Source: Hirudo medicinalis (Eukaryota; Annelida; Clitellata; Hirudinida; Hirudinidae). From it: a DNA stretch of 45,089 nt. The translations under genes and the position numbers were made by a program. Shown in pieces: positions 1 through 9,233 of the stretch. The stretch is from contig MPNW01000067.1 of the NCBI GenBank assembly GCA_011800805.1, positions 11,456 to 56,544 of the forward strand, read 5' to 3'. The notes beneath the pieces were generated by a model that made no database searches, had not been told where the DNA came from, and saw only the letters and a list, made by a program, of their open reading frames with translations. Each line of letters opens with the position of its first letter. Positions within the stretch are counted from its first letter, which is position 1.

Positions 1-565
1 ATTTGGCTTTTTAAGAAGGGGGAGAACTTGGGCCTTTTTGAAGATAGAGGGAAAAGTGCCAGTGCTAAAGGAAAGGTTAGCAAGTTTAGAGAGAATTGGA
101 GATAGGGTTAGTGCATATTTCTTGAGTGAAGTAATGGGGAGAGAGTCAAGAGGAGATGACTTATTGGGCAGTGAACGAATGAGCTTAAGAATCTCTTCTG
201 AAGACACAGGTTGGAGGACTGAGATAGGAGTGCCAGAGAATTGCCTGGTAGGAAAAGGAGATATGGGTGATGAGGCGAGGATGTTGGAGATGGATTCATG
301 AATTTTGATGATCTTTGAGATGAAAAATGAATTGAATGAGTTAAAAAGCGTGGAGCACTCATCATCTGTATAGTTCTGAGTCGGACGACTGTGAAGGAGT
401 TTGTGGAGTGAGCGCCACATGGAACGGGGGTTGGTATCCGAGTTGAGTTCCTCCTTAATGGAGGAGGCCCTGGAGTTTAAGATGGCAATCTTGGCGGCTT
501 CTTTAGCAGACTTGTATAGTTGCTTGGCGATGTTGGTGCGTTGACGAAGGTATCTAAGCTCCAAG
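1..565 (-). mobile_element. LINE fragment, CR1/L2-like: linker and start of reverse transcriptase
   Basis: Read on the minus strand, this stretch is open from about 565 to the window edge. It begins with a basic helical linker (RRLELRYLRQRTNIAKQLYK), passes MWRSLHKLLHSRP, and reaches the start of the reverse transcriptase (SPILSKLANLSFSTGTFPS, then FKKAQVLPLLKK). That order, linker then palm entry, is typical of CR1/L2/jockey-group LINEs after the endonuclease. A second copy of the same family lies at 19.2-20.3 kb, where SPILSKLANLSSSTGVFPS is nearly identical. The rest of the reverse transcriptase lies outside the window. Clade assignment is by resemblance only. Confidence 0.8.
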
Positions 566-1327
566 CGCCGGCAGGATACGAGCACCAAATCCTGCCTCTT
601 GCCACTTTCTATCAGCACCTGGGGACAGTGCCTCATCCCTTCTAGGTCGGCTGCGACAATCGTTTGCCTCTGCCAGAATGTCTCGCCTGGGAGTTTCACA
701 TCTCTTTCTGCAGAGATGTGCGAAGCCCTCGCGCAAGAAAAATCTTTCGCTGCTTTGCGATCGTTCGCGAGTTTGCTTTGGAGACTACTGCTTTTGCGGC
801 CTCACGCACTTCTCGAAGGACCTGGTTATGTCGTCATGTGTACCGACCGTTGGCAAGGGCATACGTGCAATTGCTGAGCACGTGATGCAGTGTCTCGGTC
901 CCGCCACAGAGCCCGCATTTGGTGTCTTCCACCAAACCCCACTTCTGCAAATTGTCCCTGGNCTGAGCACGTGATGCAGTGTCTCGGTCCCGCCACAGAG
1001 CCCGCATTTGGTGTCTTCCACCAAACCCCACTTCTGCAAATTGTCCCTGGAGGGCAACTGGTCGTACACTGACCTTATCGCGAAGGCAACTCGGAGCGGG
1101 GACATCTTCCATATATCGCTCCAGGTAAGGGATCGTTGCATTACGTCGTCCCACGTTGTCCACTTACGCTGCTGTGGTTGCTGAACCGCCCTCGCGACTC
1201 GGTGTTGTTCCACTTTTCGCCTCCTTTCCTGGTTAATCATAGCGGCTCTGGTTGATGAGCTCGCCTGGGACCATTTTGGCAGGTTCCATCCAACTGCATG
1301 ACGGTCCGTCTGGGTAGGACCTCTCAC
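566..1327 (-). mobile_element. LINE fragment: C-terminal zinc-knuckle region of a reverse transcriptase ORF
   Basis: The minus strand encodes LPSRDNLQKWGLVEDTKC followed by GLCGGTETLHHVL and SNC. This is the Cys-Cys-His-Cys knuckle found after the reverse transcriptase domain in several LINE clades. Downstream is the usual tail (AADLEGMRHCPQVLIESGKR) seen before the end of such ORFs. Frame shifts and the artefactual duplication at 874-1050 break it. It abuts the CR1/L2-like linker near 565, so two different LINE pieces sit head to tail, either by nested insertion or through an assembly join. Confidence 0.8.
874..1050. repeat. Exact 88-bp direct duplication around one N (assembly scar)
   Basis: Bases 874-961 and 963-1050 are identical, and the only base between them is N at 962. 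The duplicated segment encodes the LINE zinc-knuckle twice on the minus strand. An exact repeat meeting at an N is what an unmerged contig overlap leaves, so this is most likely an assembly artefact and not biology. Confidence 0.9.
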
Positions 1328-1372
1328 TTCTTCGAACGTCAGCTCGGCTACTGATTCGTCGATCTCAATATT

Positions 1373-1401
1373 GCATATATTGAGTCCCGCCGTTTATTAC
1401 A
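1373..1401 (+). repeat. Possible remnant of an LTR 3' end
   Basis: This 29-bp stretch ends in cgtttattaca and is followed by ATAT. The same ending and the same flank close the solo LTR at 3684-4011. The upstream bases align with the last part of that LTR with several differences. It is short, so chance similarity is possible. Confidence 0.4.
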
Positions 1402-1724
1402 ATATTAAATTTAGACTATTGTTTAAACCTGAATTTAACCTCCCTCCCGTCGCGTGTTTTGTGAGCCCTCAAATGCATTAAATGCAATGTGAGCTATTGT
1501 CGTTCTTAACAACTTCATCGTTATTTTCCAGGAAGCCTTTAAAATTCTAGCGTCTGCATCATCCTATACGACAACTTTAAAATGTGTAACTAGTAATTGT
1601 TAATTAATAATCATAAATATAGTGTGATACTCGTCATAGTCATAATTTTCTACGATCACTGCAATTAATTATGTAACATGACTTTACTTTTGTATGTTCA
1701 AATAGGTCAGTAGACCCCTTACTT
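1402..1724. other. Non-coding, no gene seen
   Basis: AT-rich sequence between two transposon relics. I see no open frame, splice pattern or repeat worth naming. Confidence 0.6.
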
Positions 1725-2247
1725 TTTGTGTCTACATTAATAATCTTGACGATGGAATATTATCGAAAATATCTAAATCATATGACACAAAAATAAGCAG
1801 GAAAGTCAGTAAGAAAGAGGATGTGGATGAATTCCAGACTGACCTAAGTAAATTATACAAGTGGTCACAGGAGTGGCAGATGCTATTCAATGTGAGTAAG
1901 TGCTCAGTCATGCACATGGGAAGTAGGAATAGGATGGTAGAATATGAGTTTGGGGGACGTGTTAAGCCAGTCAGAACAGGAAAGAGATCTGGGAGTGATT
2001 ATGCATAAGAGTAGGAAATCCAAAATACAATATGCAGAAGATGCTAAGAAAGCAAATAGGGTGTTAGGCATGATTAAGAGAACCGTGGTCAGCTGAGAGA
2101 AAAGCATCATGTTGAAGCTGTACAAGGCATTAGTGAGACCCCATCTGGAATATTGCATACAAGTATGGAATCCCTACTTGAAGAAGGATATTGAAACTTT
2201 GAAAAGGGTACAGAGAAGAGCAACAAGGATGATTAAGGGTCTATGAA
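1725..2247 (+). mobile_element. LINE fragment: back half of a reverse transcriptase
   Basis: Three reading frames, joined by frame shifts, spell the later reverse transcriptase motifs of a jockey/CR1-group LINE. These are INNLDDG, then WSQEWQMLFNVSKCSVMHMG, then SEQERDLGVIMHKS, then LYKALVRPHLEYCIQVWNPY and RRATRMIKGL. The YADD catalytic box is degraded where it should stand (around 1770-1790). An in-frame stop and several frame changes show it is a dead copy. It belongs to a different subfamily from the minus-strand pieces at 1-1327. Confidence 0.85.
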
Positions 2248-2263
2248 ATTTGTCACAGCTTTG

Positions 2264-2920
2264 AAAGATTGCCTTCCTCAGAATAGAGAAAAGATGGTGG
2301 ACAGTGCAATGGACGAATCCGAAAAACTCTGCTCTGAAATGGGGATAAGCATGGAGCGTCGAATGCGCAAATAGAAACGAATGGTTGGTGAAGGATTGAC
2401 TGATGCAGCGCTGGGATTTGATGCTGAGTTGAGATGGGAAATGCTGTACGTCATAGACAGGTGACTGAGGAAATATCTGGCAGATTTCAGCAAGTTCATG
2501 ATTTTGCAAACAAATACGCCTTTCTTACACCGTCAAATCTACTTGATGATGATTATGATTGTCAGCTTGGCGAAATTGATGAAGATATAGAGAAAGAGGA
2601 GTTCTTTGCCGAAAGGAAGAAATTGCAGTATTTTTGTGGAAGCTTCAGGAAACGATAAAATCGATGGACCCTTTGAACTTTTGAGCTTCATACAGAGATA
2701 CCACCTGGGGAATTCCTTACCCGGGCTAGTGTCGCCAGCTGTGAACGCTCTTTCTCCAAACTTAAGTTAATAAAAAACTATCTTCGATCAGCGATGAACC
2801 AGACAAGGTTTACAGACTTGGCATACCTCTCTATAGAGAAGGAACTTGCCGATGGACTGAATTTTGAAACTGTTGTAAAAAACTTGGCCGAAAGAAAAGC
2901 GTGGAAAGTTTGTTTGTAAA
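2264..2920 (+). mobile_element. hAT-type transposase relic, C-terminal half
   Basis: The plus strand reads EKLCSEMGISMERRM, then EISGRFQQVHDFANKYAFL and, near the end, ASVASCERSFSKLKLIKN followed by YLRSAMNQTRFTDLAYLSIE. The last part is the hAT C-terminal dimerisation region, whose hallmark is S-x-S/A-C-E-R-x-F-S. Stops at about 2370 and 2656 and a frame change before the dimerisation region show it is inactive. It resembles the zinc-finger/DUF4371 type of hAT protein in animal genomes. No terminal inverted repeats were identified. Confidence 0.85.
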
Positions 2921-3254
2921 TTTTTAACCGATTTGATTGTACACGAAAATAAATACTTGAGAGCTTTCCAAAATTTTGAAGGTTAGCGGACGGACAAGAA
3001 CCGGGCGGCAAGAACAGTTGCTATGCCCCAATGATGCTCAGTTAATTAAGTTGCACGTTTATAACAACTTTTGTATAGGAGTCGATAATAACGGAAAGAA
3101 TGATCGGAACTCTGTTATTTACCGCAACAGGTATTGTCACGATTCTAACCTATTAGAACATGTGACTACCGACTTGGGAACGACTATATACTCGAACTAG
3201 ATTGACTTAACCACAAAGTCACAAGATTTTTTTTTTGATTTTTTTTTATATTCT

Positions 3255-3518
3255 TTTATTGAAATAAAAAGTTAGCAACGACAGTGTTCCACTTTACAAT
3301 CTCTACTTCTCTACACACCTACTCTCTTGGTTCGCTCATTTTATACACATAGCGTGTGAACCCCACCCTGAGAAAATGTCGCGGATGGATGTGGCTCACC
3401 CACCGTGACAGGTATCAAAGCTGAAATCTTCTCAGGTTCCAGTCATCAATTGTTTCAATGATGGCATCGCACATGGCCCATCCAGGTATAATTAAAGACC
3501 GTGCCATACAATCACCCT
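3255..3518 (-). other. Possible terminal exon with poly(A) signal
   Basis: On the minus strand a pyrimidine-rich acceptor (ttttctccatag) is followed by an open stretch encoding GDCMARSLIIPGWAMCDAI and IETIDDWNLRRFQL, with a stop at 3415-3417. An AATAAA lies downstream at 3255-3260. The order acceptor, short open exon, stop, poly(A) signal looks like the last exon of a gene or transposon ORF. I found no partner exon upstream and do not recognise the protein. Confidence 0.25.
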
Positions 3519-3683
3519 ATGGAGAAAATTAAAGGTGACTTAAATATTAACCGATACGAAAAATATTTTGGGAGGTTTTATTTCAACCAATTTGGAACAC
3601 TTTGAGGGGGCATCCGTTTCATATTTCGAAAATTGAAAAATAAGGACCACCCTACCCCATATCCGATGTAATTTTCTAAATAT

Positions 3684-4011
3684 TGTTATAACCCTGAAAA
3701 TGCCATCAATTAATTTTTGTAGTTATATTTATGTTTAATTAGTTTTCGTTATATTCACTATCTTTTAGTTCCACGGCGATCATAAAAAGATCACACAGAA
3801 GCAGACAAGATCTCAGAGAATCTCGAAGCCCACATTGAAGAACTTTCCTATTCAGCAAATAATCACCAACTGATCGTTACGCAATAACCGGCAGCAGGAT
3901 TATTACGTAAGCGTGGTATTTACAGTTAATACCACTCAGTTGATAACTGAATATTTGCTGAATAATCCCAACAATAAACTCGGCATAAATTAAGCGCCGT
4001 CGTTTATTACA
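3684..4011 (+). mobile_element. Solo LTR of an LTR retrotransposon, with 4-bp duplication
   Basis: The element starts TGTTATAACC and ends GTTTATTACA, which are near-perfect inverted ends of the TG..CA type. It is 328 bp long and flanked by ATAT on both sides (3680-3683 and 4012-4015), a 4-bp target-site duplication. Related copies occur at 43883-44004 and 44188-44515, and an LTR start is seen at 45082. With no internal region next to it, it is a solo LTR, usually the product of recombination between the two LTRs of a full element. The Ty3/gypsy group is likely from the 4-bp duplication, but no protein is left here to confirm this. Confidence 0.85.
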
Positions 4012-4179
4012 ATATTTTATGAATTGGTCGGCGAGCACTAAAATATTTGTTCATTGCCTTGGCAACACCTTCTGTTATTTAATCGATATATTGTACGACT
4101 GAAGCGTTCTGCTTAGGTGAGGTGAAAGTCACTGCACTTAATTGTTTTATTTCACCATTAAAAGTTAAATCCTTATGTA

Positions 4180-4714
4180 ATGGAAGTTGAGACAAACGTC
4201 ATGTGAGTATTTTCATTAGCATTTGCGTTTATATTTGATAGTTGCTTATAACCTAGTTATCAATTCTAGTGATCAGTTTGATGATGAACTAAGAGCCAAC
4301 GCCACTAAAAGACAATTTGGAGTAAATAAGGGAGTTGTTTCTCGGGCAGTTGTTAAGTTTTCTTGTCCCCCAAGACGACTACCAAATACCGCTTGCTTTC
4401 ATTTTCCAAACACTTTCCTTACGCACAAATACGTACTAGAAATGATAACAAATGTGCTTAAAGATAAAACAAACTATTTCAGAGTTACTGCTTTACAGTT
4501 TGTTGACAGAAATACATTACATGGAACTCAAAATATGGATAATAGATGGTTGATAACCTTCGACCGGGATGAAGTCAAGAACATTTTGATGACGGAGGGA
4601 TTGACACTATTTAATAAAAAAATAGTAGTATATTCTTATGATGAAATTTTAAAGGAAGAATATCAAGAATTTATTGCTTATCAAGAATTAAAAGAAAAAC
4701 TATTCATAACTTAA
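4180..4714 (+). CDS. Small conserved-looking protein of unknown function, two exons
   Basis: Exon 1 is 4180-4202, starting MEVETNV. Exon 2 is 4270-4714. The 67-bp intron has a gtgagt donor and a ttctag acceptor. Joining them keeps the frame and gives 155 residues. The second half has an alternating strand-helix pattern (FRVTALQF, RWLITFDRDEVKNILMTEG, then TLFNKKIVVYSYDEI) that looks like an RRM-type fold, with an acidic/basic helical tail (KEEYQEFIAYQELKEKL). I do not recognise the family by name, and the RRM-like reading is inference from the pattern. It lies alone between a solo LTR and a long gene-free stretch. A Helitron, hAT or LTR ORF is unlikely because the frame is clean and the intron is intact. 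Confidence 0.7.
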
Positions 4715-5677
4715 GGTATTTCTAGAACTTGATTACAAATCACTTAGATTTATCGTTATCCTTTTTTTAGTTATCTAATTATTTAGTTTATTTTATTTAA
4801 TTAAAAATTGATTTTGTGGATATAAACATCAGTAACAATTTAATAATCTCCGCAGAGCCGCAATTAACTTTTACAAACAATTTCAGTTCATTTTCATTTT
4901 TGTGTTCGCTTATGTTCTCGAGGTAAGAGATATGCATGGTTTTGTGTGTTCGACTTTTTATAAACCATCAATAAATGTTACTAAATATTCAATCATATCT
5001 TATCAAAGTTTTCAGCCAAAAAAGCTGTTTTTGCGACTCATTCAGTGATTCTGAGCCACCTGTAAAAATCGGTTTATTGTACAATATTTTTGTGCAAAAG
5101 AAACAAATCTTTTTTTTTTACAAAAAAAAAACAAATCTGGGGTGAGAACAATCAATCAAGCAAACTTTAATTTTCATTGGAACATTATAAACATATTTGA
5201 AAAGTTACGTATCTTAAATACCAAGAGGGACATCAGCCGATGTTTTATTGGCTCCAACAATTAAGTCCAATAATTAATAACTTAACGTTTAACTAAAACA
5301 CACATCAAATGTTCATTAAAATTTCTACATTTAAAATATGTGACTTCTATATGTTAAGCAGAAGCCCTTACAAAGTGGAATTGATTTACAAGTTATTTGA
5401 CTTCCTTTGAAGTATTCGCCCCACTTTTGTCTTACAAATTATTATGTATGAAAAGTGAATCTAAAGTTTAGATTCTAAACTCTAAACAGAATAGGAAGTT
5501 GATGCAAAGCTTCAGAATACCAGTACAAAAACACCCACCGAGTCTGGCCAATCACATCTAGCGCACGAATGTTAATCAGTTGACTTTTAGACATCAGTTG
5601 AAGTTTTAAAATAAATTAACTTCAAAGTGGTTCAAGATTTTATGATGCATGTCCTTTCATGACCGCGTGGTTATTGC
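4715..5677. other. Gene-free stretch
   Basis: AT-rich, with no convincing exon on either strand. An AATAAA at about 4969 could be a poly(A) signal for the small gene upstream. A short run of T and A near 5110-5135 is the only simple repeat. Confidence 0.6.
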
Positions 5678-6700
5678 CAGTGTTGTAAAAAGTACTGCTC
5701 TTCAGTACTTAATTAAAAGTACAAGTAACACCTGAAAAATTTACTTAAGTGAAAGTATTTGTTAGAAAATGTACTAAAGTAAAAGTATCAGTATTTCAAA
5801 GTTACTTTAAAAGTAAAAGTACTGAAGCTGCTTTTGTAACAGTCATTCGGCAACCATCTCATGCCGACAAAGTATATTTCTTTGGCCATTTCTTGCTAAA
5901 GAAGTGATGTCATCGATGAAAAGAAGAGAATCTCAAATTTTTGGAAATGACATATTCCTGGCCGCAGTTTATTTGAATCAAAGAAACAGAGTTATGTTAA
6001 GTGAGGAAAACATAAATGCTGCCAAAATCACCATAAGAATGAAAAAGCCGCACATTGAAGCGATTAGTTGTGATGTTGCGGAGATGGAACCAACCAATTT
6101 AACGCAGGCGACGTTGGTGGATGATGAAATTGAGAATGAGTTCGACGGACATCTCATCAAGCTTGAAAGGTCTAGATCAAAGAGAGCCAGGTATGATGCC
6201 AAAGAGCACTCACCTGGATGGAAAAACTTTTAAAGAATCCGAGTCGACTGTAGAGATTGAGATATACGTTCGATCCTGCAAAGCATCTGTGATTGAACTT
6301 ATCTCAGAATACCCAGAATTTTTGAAAGTGGTAAGCCAGACAATTATTGCCATTCCACTTACTCGAGTCAATGATGAAAATAATCTTTCGTAGATCATCT
6401 ATTAAGGAAGACTTTTCTGATGCGATATTTTCATCCAAAATTATCATTGATATATTTAATTTTGGATACAATAATAAGAGTAATAATATTATTAATAAAA
6501 AAATTATTTTTACCCCAGTTTCATTAGGGCTGAATATTTTTACGAGTAGAAGCGTTCTATCCTTTGCAAAAACATGTTTTATTTATTCTAATGTTTTGGT
6601 CGCGCAATTAGTCGGAGTCGCAGTGGGACTTAGAAAGCCAGGAGTCGGAATGGGAGTCTTACTTTTTAAAAATGCCAGATTATGAGTCAAAGTCGAATGA
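5678..6700 (+). mobile_element. hAT element relic with Tol2-like 5' end
   Basis: It begins CAGTGTTGTAAAAAGTACTG and continues for about 150 bp with scattered aagta/tactt subterminal motifs, the pattern known from Tol2-like hAT ends. The ORF at 5904-6233 includes FGNDIFLAAVYLNQRNRVML, which matches the A-x-x-L-D-P-R-F region of hAT transposases with the DPR changed. Further on, EYPEFLKVVSQTIIAIPLTR matches the start of the hAT dimerisation domain, and RRSSIKEDFSDAIF matches its end, in a shifted frame. The middle of the transposase is missing, so the copy is dead. The 3' end was not located. Bases 6610-6660 carry agtcgga-like repeats. Confidence 0.8.
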
Positions 6701-7059
6701 TGGCTTATGGGTGACCGCGGATCAGATCAATTTTCTTCAGTGATTATTCACTTTGGCTGATTCCATATCACGTGTTATTACATGGGGACCATTGGCAAAA
6801 TGACATCAGGAAGCGGATTTGAGAAAATCGTTCTTGGGGCCGGTCTTTGACGATTTCTCAAGGTGAACGGAAGACATTACAACCAAGCCATGTGTGTCCA
6901 TCAGCTTGTTCTGAATTCTTGCAACAACGTACAATACTCATATCTTTGTCGTAGTAGTCCAAATCATCTCAGTTATGCAAGGGATTTTAATAAAATAAAC
7001 AAACATTTGTCGTAATTTTCAAACTTAACGATTTGATGATACAATAATGCAAAGAATTG

Positions 7060-7762
7060 GAAATGACCGATCTGATCGAAGAAGCTCCTTCGTATATGAT
7101 TGCTAGGGATGAGAAATATGCTGAAGAACGCCGACAAGAAGAAGAAAATCGTCGTGAAGAGTAAGAACGGCGTTTTAAGCAACATAAAGAAGATGTTAGA
7201 AAATCGGCAAATTCACGAACGGAGGCGAACAATTACGAGACATGGTTCCAGAGACAATATTTTCGTTGTCAAATTAATTATGCCATCCAAACAACAAGCT
7301 ATTGGTCGATCTACACCTCCATCAAGAAAGAGAAAGGCATCAGAAGCTTCAGAAATAGACGAGCAACAGGAAGCAAGGCTGAAAAAAGCTCGAGTACACA
7401 GCGCTCAAGCCCTTTTGTCTGAAACAGTAGATCAACGGGAGGCAAGACTGGAAATCAATCGACTTCGCAGGTGGAAGAACTGCCCATTCAATCACCATAA
7501 ATAAAGCTCAGCGCACAATCTTTAGAATTGTGCGGTTTAGATCTAGACACAGATTGCTTCTCACACGGACATTTATATGTTGCATGTTCTAGAGTTGGCA
7601 AACCAGACAATCTCTATATCTTCACAGACAATGGAACAACAAAAATATTGTATACCCACAAGCATTGTGAAATTAAACATATTAGAAAAGTGCGCTTTCT
7701 CTTTTCTTTCTTTTCCATTTAACCAGACTGAGCCACAGCAACGCGTGGCCGGATACACTAGT
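7060..7762 (+). mobile_element. Helitron relic, internally deleted, intact 3' end
   Basis: The left part encodes a basic, Glu/Arg-rich segment with the repeated pattern RKRKASEASEIDEQQEARL and SETVDQREARLEINRLR, known from N-terminal regions of animal Helitron proteins. It passes almost directly into the far C-terminus of the PIF1-like helicase: ITINKAQ, then LCGLDLDTDCFSHGHLYVAC and SRVGKPDNLYIFTDNGTT. The replication initiator and most of the helicase are therefore missing. The 3' end is intact: a hairpin at 7732-7749, then CTAG before a T at 7762. Helitrons move by rolling-circle replication, but this copy cannot. Confidence 0.9.
7732..7762 (+). repeat. Helitron 3' hairpin and CTAG terminus
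   Basis: GCCAC (7732-7736) pairs with GTGGC (7745-7749) around an 8-nt loop, and CTAG ends at 7761, followed by T. A hairpin a few bases before a CTRR end, with insertion between A and T, is the defining 3' structure of Helitrons. Confidence 0.85.
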
Positions 7763-7939
7763 TTAAAAATAAAGTACGATCAATGAGAAACAAGATGTTC
7801 TATATTTTTAGAGACAGGTACAATATCAAATTGGCTGTTAATAAATGAGAAGTTAATTTATATTATTTGTTATTTGGCTCATCATCTGAAGCAGAAAGTT
7901 GGAGGAGAAAGTTTCTGATGATGTCATTCTCAGCGTGGC

Positions 7940-8070
7940 AACCAATCCTGACTCGGCGGTCAATCCTGACTCGGTGATCAATCCTGTCTCGGTGGTCAAT
8001 ACTGACGTGGTGGTCAATCCTGATGTGGCGGTCAACCTTGACATGGCAGTCAATCCTGACATTATTAGCA
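7940..8070 (+). repeat. 18-bp minisatellite in an open frame
   Basis: About seven copies of an 18-bp unit close to tcaatcctgactcggtgg run in tandem. The period is divisible by three, and the plus frame 7899-8114 stays open through it, giving six-residue repeats (NPDSAV, NPDSVI, NPVSVV, NTDVVV and so on). The minus strand is open as well in two frames, so openness alone does not prove coding. It sits between two Helitron pieces and may be cargo or plain satellite. Confidence 0.8.
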
Positions 8071-8507
8071 TGGTTGAATTTCACCAACCACTCCTTGAAA
8101 GTTTATTGATGTAATTTGTGATAAACTAAGAACTGAAGTTGTTTCAGCAGCTCAGCGGGAACCTCATTTTAGCTATTGACAGGGTTGCAATATAAAGAGA
8201 TGATGTTTTTTGCTTTTAGCCAAAAGTCAGGAGGGAACAACATGATTTATTTTTCCCAGTCCTAAATTACGTCCCTGAGTTTCAACAAAACAATTGATGA
8301 GTTGTATTTTTAAAAGCCTTTGAAAATCCTTAACATCGGATATCGGAGCAATTGAAACAAATTAGGATCAGTTTAACAAAAAATAAGCAGTATTTAATCT
8401 ATACAAACAAAAAGGGATGTTTGTCTACATATTTATGCAGTTTCCATATAACCAGCTCTTGAAAGATTCTCAATTTAAAAAGCCATAAAATTAATTTATA
8501 TTTCAAA

Positions 8508-8639
8508 TCTATAAAAATAAAAATGAATGTTTGTATGTTTGTGAGTTCGATTGATATGGCTATGTATCAAACATATTAGAAACGTGCTCTTTCTCTTTTC
8601 TTTCTTTTCCATTTAACCAATCTGAGCCGGGTGCACTAG
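8508..8639 (+). mobile_element. 132-bp non-autonomous mini-Helitron
   Basis: The left end is TCTATAAAAATAAAAATG with tgtttgtatgtttgt behind it, a common Helitron 5' signature, preceded by A at 8507. The right part repeats the 3' region of the Helitron at 7680-7761 (tagaaacgtgctctttctc through cactag) and ends CTAG before T at 8640. The stem-loop of the larger copy is lost here by a deletion of about 16 bases. The A|TC..CTAG|T borders fit the Helitron rule. Confidence 0.75.
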
Positions 8640-8640
8640 T

Positions 8641-9233
8641 ATTTTATAAGAATTTCGGCTTAAAACTGAAACTGTCTTCATATTGATCCACGCATCTCTT
8701 AAATATCTTTAAAATATTTCTTAAATAATCGTTACATGAAATATAAAGCAAACAAATTTTAAAAGATTAAATAATCATAATTTAATCATTTGTCACTAGT
8801 AGCTGAATTTAATGAAGTGAAATAGTTGAAATTGGAAAATAGTATTAACTATTTACGTTTCTATGCACTTATTATATGCATTCTAATCGTCTTTTATTAA
8901 GTCTACTTAACTCTCAAAGTAAATTAATGCATTTTAAAAATTCGGTATTCGACGTTTTACTGTCCATATTCTTACACCTTCAAATAATCACTGTTCGCTT
9001 GCATGTTGATGCATAATTTCTTCTGAGATTTGTTCCAGAACTCGTTTTCCAGTGTCTAAATCACATTGATGCGAATTAAGTTATGTTTTTAACCACTTTA
9101 CGTGAGTCGTGACGCAGTGTAAATTAAGTTCAGGGGTATTGGAATTGATTTTTAAAACAGATCGACCGAAGTTATTGAGCGATTATTTATATTTAATAAT
9201 TATAGTTAATAAGTCTATTTAAATTATTTTGTT
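8641..9233. other. Gene-free stretch before the WW/CUE gene
   Basis: AT-rich sequence with no exon or repeat that I can support. It would contain the promoter of the downstream gene. I see no clear TATA box or initiator. Confidence 0.5.
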
